A DNA stretch of 5,969 bases, from NCBI GenBank assembly GCA_001770785.1, contig MERZ01000192.1, positions 10,561-16,529 of the forward strand. Reading direction: 5' to 3'. The position numbers were made by a program, and so were the translations under genes. Positions 1 to 5,124 of the stretch are shown here, piece after piece (position 1 is the first letter of the stretch; every line of letters starts with the position of its first letter). The notes beneath the pieces were generated by a model, which ran no database searches, was not told the origin of the DNA, and saw nothing but the letters and a program-made list of their open reading frames with translations. This DNA is from Burkholderiales bacterium RIFCSPHIGHO2_12_FULL_61_11 (GTDB lineage: Bacteria > Pseudomonadota > Gammaproteobacteria > Burkholderiales > Burkholderiaceae_C).

Positions 1-281
1 TGAAAAAAGCCGGATTGACGGTGGACGACCTCGACGTGATCGAAGCCAACGAAGCCTTCGCCGCCCAAGCCTGCGCCGTCAGCCGCGACTTGGGGTTCGA
101 CCCGGCCAAGGTCAACCCCAACGGCTCCGGCATTTCCCTGGGCCACCCGATCGGCGCCACTGGCGCACTGCTCACCGTCAAGGCCGTGTACGAGCTGGAG
201 CGCATTCAGGGCCGCTATGCGCTGGTGACCATGTGCATTGGGGGCGGCCAGGGCATCGCGGCGATTTTTGAGCGGGTCTAA
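1..281 (+). CDS. Beta-ketothiolase (acetyl-CoA C-acyltransferase), C-terminal part only
   Basis: The reading frame is already open at base 3 and ends with TAA at 279-281, giving the last 92 residues of a protein that normally has about 390. Thiolases of this class reversibly condense or cleave acyl-CoAs (acetoacetyl-CoA or longer 3-ketoacyl-CoA) in the cytoplasm, for fatty acid breakdown or polyhydroxyalkanoate precursor supply. Visible signatures are the NEAFAAQ motif, the GHPIGATGA loop carrying the catalytic histidine, and the C-terminal CIGGGQG loop carrying the second catalytic cysteine. The nucleophilic N-terminal cysteine lies outside the window. The ending GGGQGIAAIFERV resembles PhaA/BktB-type biosynthetic thiolases of Burkholderiales; substrate length cannot be decided from this part. 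It converges with the CoA-transferase gene on the other strand. The TTG at 15 is internal, not a start. Confidence 0.95.
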   Translation, partial: KKAGLTVDDLDVIEANEAFAAQACAVSRDLGFDPAKVNPNGSGISLGHPIGATGALLTVKAVYELERIQGRYALVTMCIGGGQGIAAIFERV

Positions 282-307
282 TCAGGAAATCCGACTTAAA
301 ACACTAC

Positions 308-319
308 GCTATTAATAGC
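308..319. repeat. 12-bp perfect palindrome in the convergent intergenic stretch
   Basis: GCTATTAATAGC reads the same on both strands, 27 bases after the thiolase stop. It lies in a 112-bp non-coding gap between two convergent genes. AT-rich palindromes of this style are common in intergenic DNA of Comamonadaceae as I remember it, so it may be a degraded copy of such a repeat. No function is assigned. Confidence 0.4.
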
Positions 320-326
320 TCCCCCC

Positions 327-357
327 GCCCGATGCTAAAGGGCTAAAGACCGTTTTT
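327..357 (+). terminator. Possible weak terminator of the thiolase gene
   Basis: A 4-bp stem, GCCC (327-330) with GGGC (340-343), is followed nine bases later by TTTTT at 353-357. The stem is short and the T-run is displaced, so this is only a weak intrinsic terminator candidate. Its position between convergent genes is the main support. Confidence 0.2.
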
Positions 358-364
358 GATGTAA

Positions 365-384
365 GAATGGCACTTCACCCATTC
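365..384 (-). terminator. Hairpin just past the CoA-transferase stop, possible terminator
   Basis: GAATGG (365-370) pairs with CCATTC (379-384) around an 8-base loop, ten bases beyond the stop of the minus-strand CoA-transferase gene. On the minus strand it is followed by only a short mixed tract (TTACATC), not a real T-run. It may slow or end transcription or protect the 3' end; the evidence is structural only. Confidence 0.25.
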
Positions 385-393
385 CCGCCCGGC

Positions 394-1689
394 TTAAAGC
401 AGTCTTATCTTCTTGGCAGCTTCGCGCAGGTCCCCCCGGAAGTCCGGGTGCGCGATGGCTATTAGCGCTTCGCAGCGCTGATGGGCGGTTTTGCCACGCA
501 ACTGGGCAACGCCGTATTCCGTCACCACATAGTTGATGTCATTCTTGCTGGTTGACATGTGCGTGCCGGCGGACAGACTTGGCACGATACGCGAGATAGT
601 GTCATTCTTTGCGGTGGATGGCAGCACGATGAAGGCTTTTCCGCCATTCGAGCGGTTGGCGGCTCGCACGAAGTCGGTTTGGCCGCCGCTGCCGGAGTAA
701 GGCGAAAACCCCAGACTTTCCGATCCGCACTGGCCCATGAAGTCGATCTGCATGGTGGCGTTGATGGCGTGCAGCTTGTCGTTCTGCCCGGCCAGGTAGG
801 GGTCGTTGGTGAAATCGACCGGCTGCATTTCGACGGCCGGGTTGCGGTGCAGAAACTGGTAAAGCTTTTTGGAACCGAGGGCAAAGGTGGCCAGCATCTT
901 GCCGGGCTGGTAGTTCTTTTTGCGATTGGTGACCACGCCGGTTTCCACCAGGCTCATGATGCCGTCGCCTATCATTTCGGTATGCACGCCGAGGTCGTGC
1001 TTGTCGGTCAGCTGCATTACCACCGCATCCGGAATGCCACCGTAACCGATCTGCAGCGTCGCACCGTCCGGAATCATGTCGGCCACATACCTGCCGATCG
1101 CCTCTTGCACCGGGCCAATTTTTGGCAGACCCACTTCGAGAATGGGCTCTTCACTCTCGGTCAACGCGGCAACCTGCGAGATATGAATGTGGCAGTTGCC
1201 GTTGGCGAAAGGCACATTCGGGTTCACTTCCAGCACAACGGCACGGGCGTTTTCCATGGCGGCCATGGTGTAGTCAGGCGCCAGCGACAGCGAGAAAAAT
1301 CCGTGTTCGTCCATCGGCGAGGCGATGGAAAATACCACATCGGAGGGAATCAGCTTGCGTCTGAACAGCTCAGGCAGCTCGGAAAAATTCGCTGGAATGA
1401 AATCGGTCCAGCCTTCCTGCCCACCCGCACGCGAGATTCCGCTGAAAAAATAGGCGATGTGGCGGACGTGCTCAGTGGTGTCGGGATCGAAATAACCGTA
1501 CTTTCGCACAGGCAGGATTTGCGAAACGCGCACATTACGAAACTCGCGACGCGCCTCGGAAAGCGCCGTCAGCAAGGCGGGTGGCTCGCCCACCGCCGTG
1601 GGGATCACAATCGTGTCGCCATTCATGACGACACTAATGGCATCGCTCGCGGACATGCGTTTTTGCTGGTATTGGGCTTGAACGGACAT
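394..1689 (-). CDS. Acetyl-CoA hydrolase / 4-hydroxybutyrate-type CoA-transferase family protein
   Basis: A complete 431-residue cytoplasmic enzyme of the family I CoA-transferases (acetyl-CoA hydrolase/transferase group), close in length to 4-hydroxybutyrate CoA-transferases of about 440 and shorter than Cat1/Ach1 enzymes of 500 or more. It should move CoA between acetyl-CoA (or another short acyl-CoA) and a carboxylate through a glutamyl-CoA thioester. Visible features: GYGGIPDAV at about 215-223, then HTEMIGDG with Glu238 placed as the catalytic glutamate of the family. A SGSGGQTDF loop follows at 332-340, and a VVTEYGVAQLRGK motif near the C-terminus at about 388-400. The N-terminal half carries the first CoA-transferase domain. 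The ATG at 1689 is chosen because AGGGAG lies nine bases upstream; Met12 lacks such a site. It lies downstream of the GntR gene on the same strand, separated by 417 bp containing a repeat element, so co-transcription is uncertain. The true acyl substrate cannot be read from the sequence. Confidence 0.9.
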   Translation of the reverse strand: MSVQAQYQQKRMSASDAISVVMNGDTIVIPTAVGEPPALLTALSEARREFRNVRVSQILPVRKYGYFDPDTTEHVRHIAYFFSGISRAGGQEGWTDFIPANFSELPELFRRKLIPSDVVFSIASPMDEHGFFSLSLAPDYTMAAMENARAVVLEVNPNVPFANGNCHIHISQVAALTESEEPILEVGLPKIGPVQEAIGRYVADMIPDGATLQIGYGGIPDAVVMQLTDKHDLGVHTEMIGDGIMSLVETGVVTNRKKNYQPGKMLATFALGSKKLYQFLHRNPAVEMQPVDFTNDPYLAGQNDKLHAINATMQIDFMGQCGSESLGFSPYSGSGGQTDFVRAANRSNGGKAFIVLPSTAKNDTISRIVPSLSAGTHMSTSKNDINYVVTEYGVAQLRGKTAHQRCEALIAIAHPDFRGDLREAAKKIRLL

Positions 1690-1698
1690 GGCGGATGA

Positions 1699-1704
1699 CT
1701 CCCT
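1699..1704 (-). promoter_or_regulatory. Ribosome binding site of the CoA-transferase gene
   Basis: On the minus strand this reads AGGGAG, nine bases before the ATG at 1689. It decides the start in favour of Met1 rather than the internal Met12. Confidence 0.6.
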
Positions 1705-1719
1705 GAACTCTTTGAAATA

Positions 1720-1743
1720 AATTTAACATGGAAACGGCAGTTG
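1720..1743 (+). repeat. Left terminal inverted repeat of the MITE-like element
   Basis: This 24-base arm pairs with 1943-1966 at 22 positions. The mismatches are at 1724/1962 and 1728/1958, and the inner 15 bases match perfectly. The outer part is AT-rich (AATTTAAC) and the inner part is TGGAAACGGCAGTTG. Confidence 0.75.
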
Positions 1744-1765
1744 GACGCGCCCGAGTGGGCTGTCA

Positions 1766-1841
1766 TGGGGTGCGCTGGCAAGGCGCGACAACGACGCAGG
1801 CTACTGCCTGCAAGGCGGAGCAACGCAGCCGGCGTGCCCCA
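1766..1841 (+). repeat. Long two-part hairpin inside the element
   Basis: TGGGGTGCGCTGGC (1766-1779) pairs over all 14 positions with GCCGGCGTGCCCCA (1828-1841) when three G-T wobbles are allowed. On the same axis, GCAGGC (1796-1801) and GCCTGC (1806-1811) form a 6-bp stem around a TACT loop. Between the stems, the two 16-base sides (1780-1795 and 1812-1827) do not pair. They instead resemble each other in direct orientation: both begin AAGGCG and share CAACG at the same offset. The wobbles favour folding of the plus-strand RNA over the minus-strand RNA. Confidence 0.55.
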
Positions 1842-1868
1842 GGGCGGCTCAATCGGGTGCATAGCGCT

Positions 1869-1885
1869 CTCACCCACGCGGTGAG
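1869..1885. repeat. Small perfect hairpin inside the element
   Basis: CTCACC (1869-1874) and GGTGAG (1880-1885) form a 6-bp stem around a 5-base loop (CACGC). It is the second stable stem in the element and has no adjacent T-run, so it is not a typical terminator. Confidence 0.45.
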
Positions 1886-1942
1886 GTGTTTAAAACAACA
1901 AAAGTCAGTGTTCATGCGGCCTTGTTCAGGGATACAAGCAGT

Positions 1943-1966
1943 CAACTGCCGTTTCCAGGTTTAATT
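1943..1966 (-). repeat. Right terminal inverted repeat of the MITE-like element
   Basis: This is the reverse-complement partner of 1720-1743, beginning with CAACTGCCGTTTCCA and continuing into AT-rich GGTTTAATT. It lies 141 bases past the stop of the GntR gene. Confidence 0.75.
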
Positions 1967-1978
1967 ATCAAACAACGC

Positions 1979-1995
1979 TCAGATCAAAAATCTGA
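1979..1995 (-). terminator. Hairpin downstream of the GntR gene, weak terminator candidate
   Basis: TCAGAT (1979-1984) and ATCTGA (1990-1995) form a 6-bp stem around a 5-base loop. It lies about 110 bases past the GntR stop in its direction of transcription. The T-rich stretch is in the loop and no uniform T-run follows, so the terminator call is weak. I saw nothing else convincing in 1967-2106 beyond short GC-rich inverted matches. Confidence 0.25.
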
Positions 1996-2106
1996 CCAGG
2001 AGACTCTGGCCGGTCAACCGCCCATTGAAGCCGCAATTTCGCCCAGGGAAGCAGAACTCTCAGGGCCGGCAATCAGCAAATGGGGCTGTCGAGTTATTTT
2101 CTCGGG

Positions 2107-2802
2107 CTAGTTTGCTTGCTTCAATGTGCTCAAGGACGCGATCAAATCCACAAAGCGTTCGCCCTGAAGGCTCACGTGCAGGCGCAAAAGCTGCTGGGCT
2201 TGCTCACTTTCACCCGAACAGATCGCGTCAACAATGGCCTGGTGTTCAGCAAATGAGGCGCGCACCCGGTCTCTGACATGCAATTGCAAGCGCCGGTAGG
2301 GGCGCAAGCGTCGCTGCAACTGCAGCGCTTGCTCATTCAAAAACCTGTTGTGGCTGCTTTTGTAAATGGCCTGATGAAACTTTTCATTCAGGTAAAAGTA
2401 GGTGTTGGCATCGCCCTGCTCATTGGCTTGCCGACTGGCTTCGTGCGCTGCGCGCAGCACTGATTCCTCGTCGGGCGTGATGCGCCTGGCGGCCAGCCGT
2501 GCGCACATGGCTTCGAGTTCTGCCATCACCTCGAACATCTCGCATAAGCGCTGCGGCGGCACCTCAACCACAGTGACCCCACGTCGTGGTCGCATGTCGA
2601 CAAGTCCTTCTGAGTTCAACTGAATGAGGGCTTCCCGAATGGGGGTGCGCGAGGCGCCGAATTCTGCCGCAAGCTTGCATTCGTCAAGCCGAAAACCCGG
2701 TGGATAGTCCCCTGTTGCAATCCGCTCCTCGATGATCTCGCAGAACTTTTCCGACAGGCGGCCATTTTGAAAGTTAGGGCTGGAAATGTTCATGTTGCGC
2801 AT
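2107..2802 (-). CDS. GntR-family transcriptional regulator, FadR/FCD subfamily, probable malonate operon repressor
   Basis: A 231-residue DNA-binding regulator of typical FCD length. The N-terminal winged helix covers about residues 15-80, with the helix-turn-helix around 40-68 including the ASRTPIREAL recognition segment and a PRRG wing near 72-75. The C-terminal FCD effector domain covers about 85-220. Its usual metal or ligand positions are seen as Asn139 and His143 (NEKFH), His187 (EHQAI) and His209 (RLHV). The first is more often Asp in the family. These proteins usually repress an adjacent catabolic operon until a small carboxylate binds; divergence from mdcA suggests malonate or a derivative as inducer, by analogy with MatR of rhizobial malonate loci. 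A 14-bp palindrome lies 67 bases upstream of its start and probably also mediates autoregulation. Start choice is uncertain between the ATG at 2802 and Met4 (2793): the only Shine-Dalgarno-like AGGA is very close to the first and far from the second. Confidence 0.9.
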   Translation of the reverse strand: MRNMNISSPNFQNGRLSEKFCEIIEERIATGDYPPGFRLDECKLAAEFGASRTPIREALIQLNSEGLVDMRPRRGVTVVEVPPQRLCEMFEVMAELEAMCARLAARRITPDEESVLRAAHEASRQANEQGDANTYFYLNEKFHQAIYKSSHNRFLNEQALQLQRRLRPYRRLQLHVRDRVRASFAEHQAIVDAICSGESEQAQQLLRLHVSLQGERFVDLIASLSTLKQAN

Positions 2803-2844
2803 CGATCCTATGGAAACTACCTATCGATTGACCTGCAAAAGATA

Positions 2845-2872
2845 TTGACTGATATTATTAGTCCACTATTCT
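2845..2872 (+). promoter_or_regulatory. Predicted sigma-70 promoter of the mdc operon
   Basis: TTGACT (2845-2850) resembles the -35 box at 5 of 6 positions. TATTCT (2867-2872) resembles the -10 box at 4 of 6, with a 16-base spacer. Transcription would start near 2880, inside or just after the palindromic operator, leaving a leader of roughly 80 bases before the first ribosome binding site. The surrounding DNA is distinctly AT-rich compared with the genes. Confidence 0.5.
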
Positions 2873-2881
2873 TGTATACAA
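2852..2881 (-). promoter_or_regulatory. Predicted promoter of the GntR regulator gene
   Basis: On the minus strand, TTGTAT (2876-2881) can serve as a -35 box and TAATAT (2852-2857) as a -10 box, with an 18-base spacer. The -35 lies inside the palindromic operator, which would explain negative autoregulation. The -35 match is only moderate, so other promoter positions are possible. Confidence 0.35.
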
Positions 2882-2883
2882 GA
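2870..2883. promoter_or_regulatory. Palindromic operator, likely binding site of the adjacent GntR regulator
   Basis: TCTTGTATACAAGA is a perfect 14-bp palindrome. Its core TTGTATACAA follows the GT...AC symmetry typical of FadR-subfamily GntR operators. It overlaps the predicted -10 and start region of the mdc promoter and the predicted -35 of the divergent regulator promoter. A bound dimer could therefore block both. Binding by the neighbouring protein is inferred from position and family habit. Confidence 0.65.
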
Positions 2884-2959
2884 TGTGAATTTAAAAAAAC
2901 AATTTGAATGCGCATGGCATCAGTGCCTTTTTCGATCACCGCCATTAGAGGAGACAGTC

Positions 2960-3094
2960 ATGCACAAAACATTTTCTCGCCGCACGCTGGGCGCTGCCTG
3001 CATCGGCCCTGGTTTGCTGACCGCCTTGCCGGCAGCGCTGGCAAGCCCTAAAGGCAGATCAGCTTTCGTCTGTATGAATTTGCCAAACACATGA
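2960..3094 (+). pseudogene. 5' remnant of an exported-protein gene (signal peptide only), possibly a transporter binding protein
   Basis: The ATG at 2960 has an excellent ribosome binding site (AGAGGAG at 2947-2953, six bases away) and encodes 44 residues. The first 28 form a complete export signal: a short basic start with FSRRTLG (Tat-like twin arginine), a hydrophobic stretch ending in LLTALPAALA, and a plausible cleavage site after AALA. Only 16 residues follow before TGA. Signals of this look are frequent on Bug/TctC solute-binding proteins of Burkholderiales, which can serve carboxylate uptake, so the rest of such a gene may have been deleted. A second frame, 3052-3117, encodes about 21 residues ending with TAG and may be the other side of the deletion; I do not recognise it. 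Upstream extension to the GTG at 2885 is unlikely because that lies at the operator and has no ribosome site. A tiny functional exported or leader peptide is the alternative. Confidence 0.5.
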
Positions 3095-3127
3095 CCACCG
3101 CACGCGACGCCACATAGGGGCCTGATC

Positions 3128-3132
3128 AGGGA
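3128..3132 (+). promoter_or_regulatory. Ribosome binding site of mdcA
   Basis: AGGGA lies eight bases before the ATG at 3141, favouring that start over the ATG two codons later. Confidence 0.55.
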
Positions 3133-3140
3133 ATCAACGC

Positions 3141-4796
3141 ATGAACATGAACCAACACAACTGGCGCCACGGTCTCGTCTCCAAAGCGGCGCGTATGGCC
3201 CGGGCACTTGATCTGACAGAAGGTCGGCGAGTGGCGGCCGGGGACGCCACCGCGCTGCTGGAGCGCGTGATTGAGTGTGGCGACCGCGTGTGCGTGGAGG
3301 GCAACAACCAGAAGCAGGCCGATTTTCTGGCCCGCGCACTGACTCGCGTCGATCCAGCCCAGATTCACGATTTGCACCTGGTGCAGTCGGTGGTGGCCCT
3401 GCCTGAGCACATGGCCTTGTTTGATAAGGGCATTGCGCGCGAGATTGACTTTTCTTTCTCCGGCCCGCAGGCGACGCGGCTGGCCGGGCTGGTTGAGGCG
3501 GGCAAGATTCACATCAACGCGATCCACACCTACCTGGAGCTGTTTGCGCGCTATTTCATTGATCTCACGCCCAACGTCGCCATCATCGCGGCAGAAGCAG
3601 CGGACGCAGCGGGCAACCTTTACACCGGCCCCAATACCGAAGACACGCCTGCGATTGTTGAGGCCACAGCGTTCAAAAACGGCATTGTGATCGCCCAGGT
3701 CAACGAGATTCGCAGCGCACTGCCGCGCGTGGATATTCCGGCCGACTGGGTGGACTACATCATCGTCGCCCCCAAGCCTAACTACATCGAGCCCTTGTTC
3801 ACCCGCGACCCGGCCCAAATCTCCGAGATTCAGGTGCTGATGGCGATGATGGTGATCAAGGGCATCTACGCTGAGTACGGGGTCAAGCGGCTCAATCATG
3901 GCATCGGCTTCGATACCGCCGCCATTGAACTGCTGCTCCCCACTTATGCCGCCTCACTCGGTTTGAAAGGAAAAATCTGCACCCACTGGGCGCTTAACCC
4001 GCATCCGGCGCTGATTCCTGCCATCGAGGCCGGTTTTGTGGAGTCCGTGCACAGCTTTGGCTCCGAGCTCGGCATGGAGGCTTATATTGCCGCCAGGCCC
4101 GACGTATTCTTCACCGGCGCCGATGGGTCCATGCGCTCGAACCGGGCTTTCAGCCAGACAGCCGGGCATTACGCCTGCGATCTGTTCATCGGCTCCACCT
4201 TGCAGATTGATCTGCAGGGCAACAGCTCCACCGCCACCAAAGGCCGCATTGCGGGCTTCGGCGGCGCGCCCAACATGGGGGCCGACGCACGCGGACGCCG
4301 CCACGAAAGCCCCGCCTGGCTGAAGGCGGGGGAAGAAGCGCGCCAAGGCCGCAACGTGATGCCACGCGGACGCAAGCTGGTGGTGCAGATGGTGGAGACA
4401 TTTCGCGAACACATGGCCCCCGCTTTTGTCGAGCGGCTGGACGCCTGGGACCTGGCCCAAACCATGGGCCTGGCCAACCCGCCGGTGATGATTTTTGGCG
4501 ACGACGTCACGCATGTGGTCACCGAAGAAGGCATCGCCAACCTGCTGCTGTGCCGCGACCTCGACGAGCGCGAGCAGGCGATCCGCGGCGTGGCGGGTTA
4601 TACCAGCGTGGGCCTGCGACGTGATCGGCGCAAGGTGGATGAGTTAAGAGCACGCGGCGTCATACGGCGCGCAGAAGACATCGGCATTTTGCGCCGCGAA
4701 GCCACCCGCGACCTGCTGGCGGCGCGCTCTGTCAAGGATCTGGTGCGCGCCTCCGGTGGCCTCTACCACCCGCCCAGCCGGTTTCGCAACTGGTAA
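3141..4796 (+). CDS. mdcA: Malonate decarboxylase alpha subunit (acetyl-S-ACP:malonate ACP transferase)
   Basis: A complete 551-residue cytoplasmic subunit of the usual family length. It exchanges the acetyl group on the MdcC prosthetic-group thiol for malonate, releasing acetate and loading malonyl-S-ACP for decarboxylation. The protein shows the two-domain CoA-transferase-like build of MdcA. Recognisable blocks are SFSGPQATRLAGLVEAGKIH (about 105-124), GPNTEDTPAIVEATAFKNG (163-181), KRLNHGIGFDTAAIELLLP (249-267), HSFGSELGMEAY (304-315), GRIAGFGGAPNMGADARGR (368-386) and a late HVVTEEGIANLLLCRDLDER segment (458-477). The last matches the C-terminal motif of the CoA-transferase fold. It is the first intact gene after the operator-bearing promoter. 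It ends with TAA and is followed by mdcC after 16 bases, so the genes are clearly one transcription unit. No frameshift or missing block was seen. Confidence 0.96.
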   Translation: MNMNQHNWRHGLVSKAARMARALDLTEGRRVAAGDATALLERVIECGDRVCVEGNNQKQADFLARALTRVDPAQIHDLHLVQSVVALPEHMALFDKGIAREIDFSFSGPQATRLAGLVEAGKIHINAIHTYLELFARYFIDLTPNVAIIAAEAADAAGNLYTGPNTEDTPAIVEATAFKNGIVIAQVNEIRSALPRVDIPADWVDYIIVAPKPNYIEPLFTRDPAQISEIQVLMAMMVIKGIYAEYGVKRLNHGIGFDTAAIELLLPTYAASLGLKGKICTHWALNPHPALIPAIEAGFVESVHSFGSELGMEAYIAARPDVFFTGADGSMRSNRAFSQTAGHYACDLFIGSTLQIDLQGNSSTATKGRIAGFGGAPNMGADARGRRHESPAWLKAGEEARQGRNVMPRGRKLVVQMVETFREHMAPAFVERLDAWDLAQTMGLANPPVMIFGDDVTHVVTEEGIANLLLCRDLDEREQAIRGVAGYTSVGLRRDRRKVDELRARGVIRRAEDIGILRREATRDLLAARSVKDLVRASGGLYHPPSRFRNW

Positions 4797-4812
4797 AAAC
4801 GCAAAGCCAATC

Positions 4813-5124
4813 ATGGAAAAACTGCAATACAAACTGCCCAGCAGTCCGAGTGCCGCTAGCGGTGATGCGGTGCTGGTGGGCGTGACCGCTTCCGGCAACT
4901 GCGAGGTGCTGGTCGAGCGTGGCGATCTGCCCGCCTGCGTCATCGACGTCCACACCTCGGCCATTGGCTTTGCACCGATCTGGCAGGCGGTGCTGGCGGA
5001 TTTCAGCAAACGCCACGCAGCAGGCGGGCTCAACATCGAAATTCACGATGTGGGCGCCACACCCGCCGTGGTCAGCCTGCGCCTCGATCAGGCGCTTGAA
5101 GTCTGGGAGGGCCGACATGTCTAG
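4813..5124 (+). CDS. mdcC: Malonate decarboxylase acyl carrier protein (delta subunit)
   Basis: A 103-residue carrier subunit, close to the usual size of about 100. It carries the 2'-(5''-phosphoribosyl)-3'-dephospho-CoA arm, whose thiol holds acetyl or malonyl during the cycle. The segment GVTASGNCEVLVE at about 23-35 fits the modification region of the family, and Ser27 in the ASGN motif is the likely attachment site, near Ser25 of the Klebsiella protein. The start is the ATG at 4813, which gives the expected MEKLQYKLP beginning. The frame is open further upstream, but that part overlaps the end of mdcA. No clear Shine-Dalgarno sequence precedes it, so translation may depend on coupling to mdcA only 16 bases away. 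Its stop overlaps the start of mdcD. mdcB, the prosthetic-group synthesis gene often placed before mdcC, is absent here. Confidence 0.93.
   Translation: MEKLQYKLPSSPSAASGDAVLVGVTASGNCEVLVERGDLPACVIDVHTSAIGFAPIWQAVLADFSKRHAAGGLNIEIHDVGATPAVVSLRLDQALEVWEGRHV
5105..5110 (+). promoter_or_regulatory. Ribosome binding site of mdcD, inside mdcC
   Basis: GGGAGG lies six bases before the ATG at 5117 and inside the end of mdcC. It fixes the mdcD start and the overlap of the two genes. Confidence 0.7.

Larger units (their letters stand above)
1720..1966. mobile_element. MITE-like intergenic repeat element with terminal inverted repeats, no transposase
   Basis: Two copies of one sequence in opposite orientation bound about 247 bp of non-coding DNA. 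The 15-mer TGGAAACGGCAGTTG at 1729-1743 recurs as its exact reverse complement at 1943-1957. The match continues outward with two mismatches to 1720 and 1966 (22 of 24 pairs). A looser TTTGA/TCAAA match follows at 1711-1715 and 1969-1973 if a small indel is allowed. The interior is GC-rich with several hairpins and encodes no convincing protein. This architecture fits a miniature inverted-repeat element mobilised in trans. No clean target duplication was found, so the exact ends are uncertain. It fills most of the gap between the GntR and CoA-transferase genes; its left end is 31 bases from the CoA-transferase start and may affect its expression. A paired regulatory repeat is the alternative. 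Confidence 0.6.

Noticed and set aside
559..1698. Long plus-strand open frame (379 codons) antisense to the CoA-transferase
   Set aside because: It is the shadow of a high-GC gene on the other strand. The minus-strand protein has clear family motifs and a ribosome site, whereas this frame gives a composition rich in His, Arg and Gly with no recognisable domain.
1921..1938. CTTGT...ACAAG inverted pair resembling the half-sites of the mdc operator
   Set aside because: The half-sites are separated by eight bases instead of being contiguous as in the operator, so a GntR dimer would not be expected to bind. The similarity is probably chance.
1623..1945. Short minus-strand frames inside the MITE-like element (60 and 84 codons)
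   Set aside because: They lie across hairpins and inverted repeats, have Arg/Ala/Cys-rich products without domains, and have no convincing ribosome site. Such frames are commonly mis-annotated in dispersed repeats.
2885..2959. Extension of the signal-peptide frame upstream to the GTG at 2885
   Set aside because: The GTG sits next to the operator and about where transcription should start, without a ribosome site. The ATG at 2960 has a strong site and begins a proper signal peptide.
2966..3001. Possible lipoprotein signal around Cys14 of the remnant peptide
   Set aside because: The residues before the cysteine (LGAAC) do not fit a lipobox with a hydrophobic residue at -3. The AALA cleavage site further on is better.
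3126..3899. Minus-strand open frame (257 codons) antisense to mdcA
   Set aside because: mdcA is unmistakable on the plus strand. The antisense product is an Arg/His/Val-rich artefact without domain signatures.
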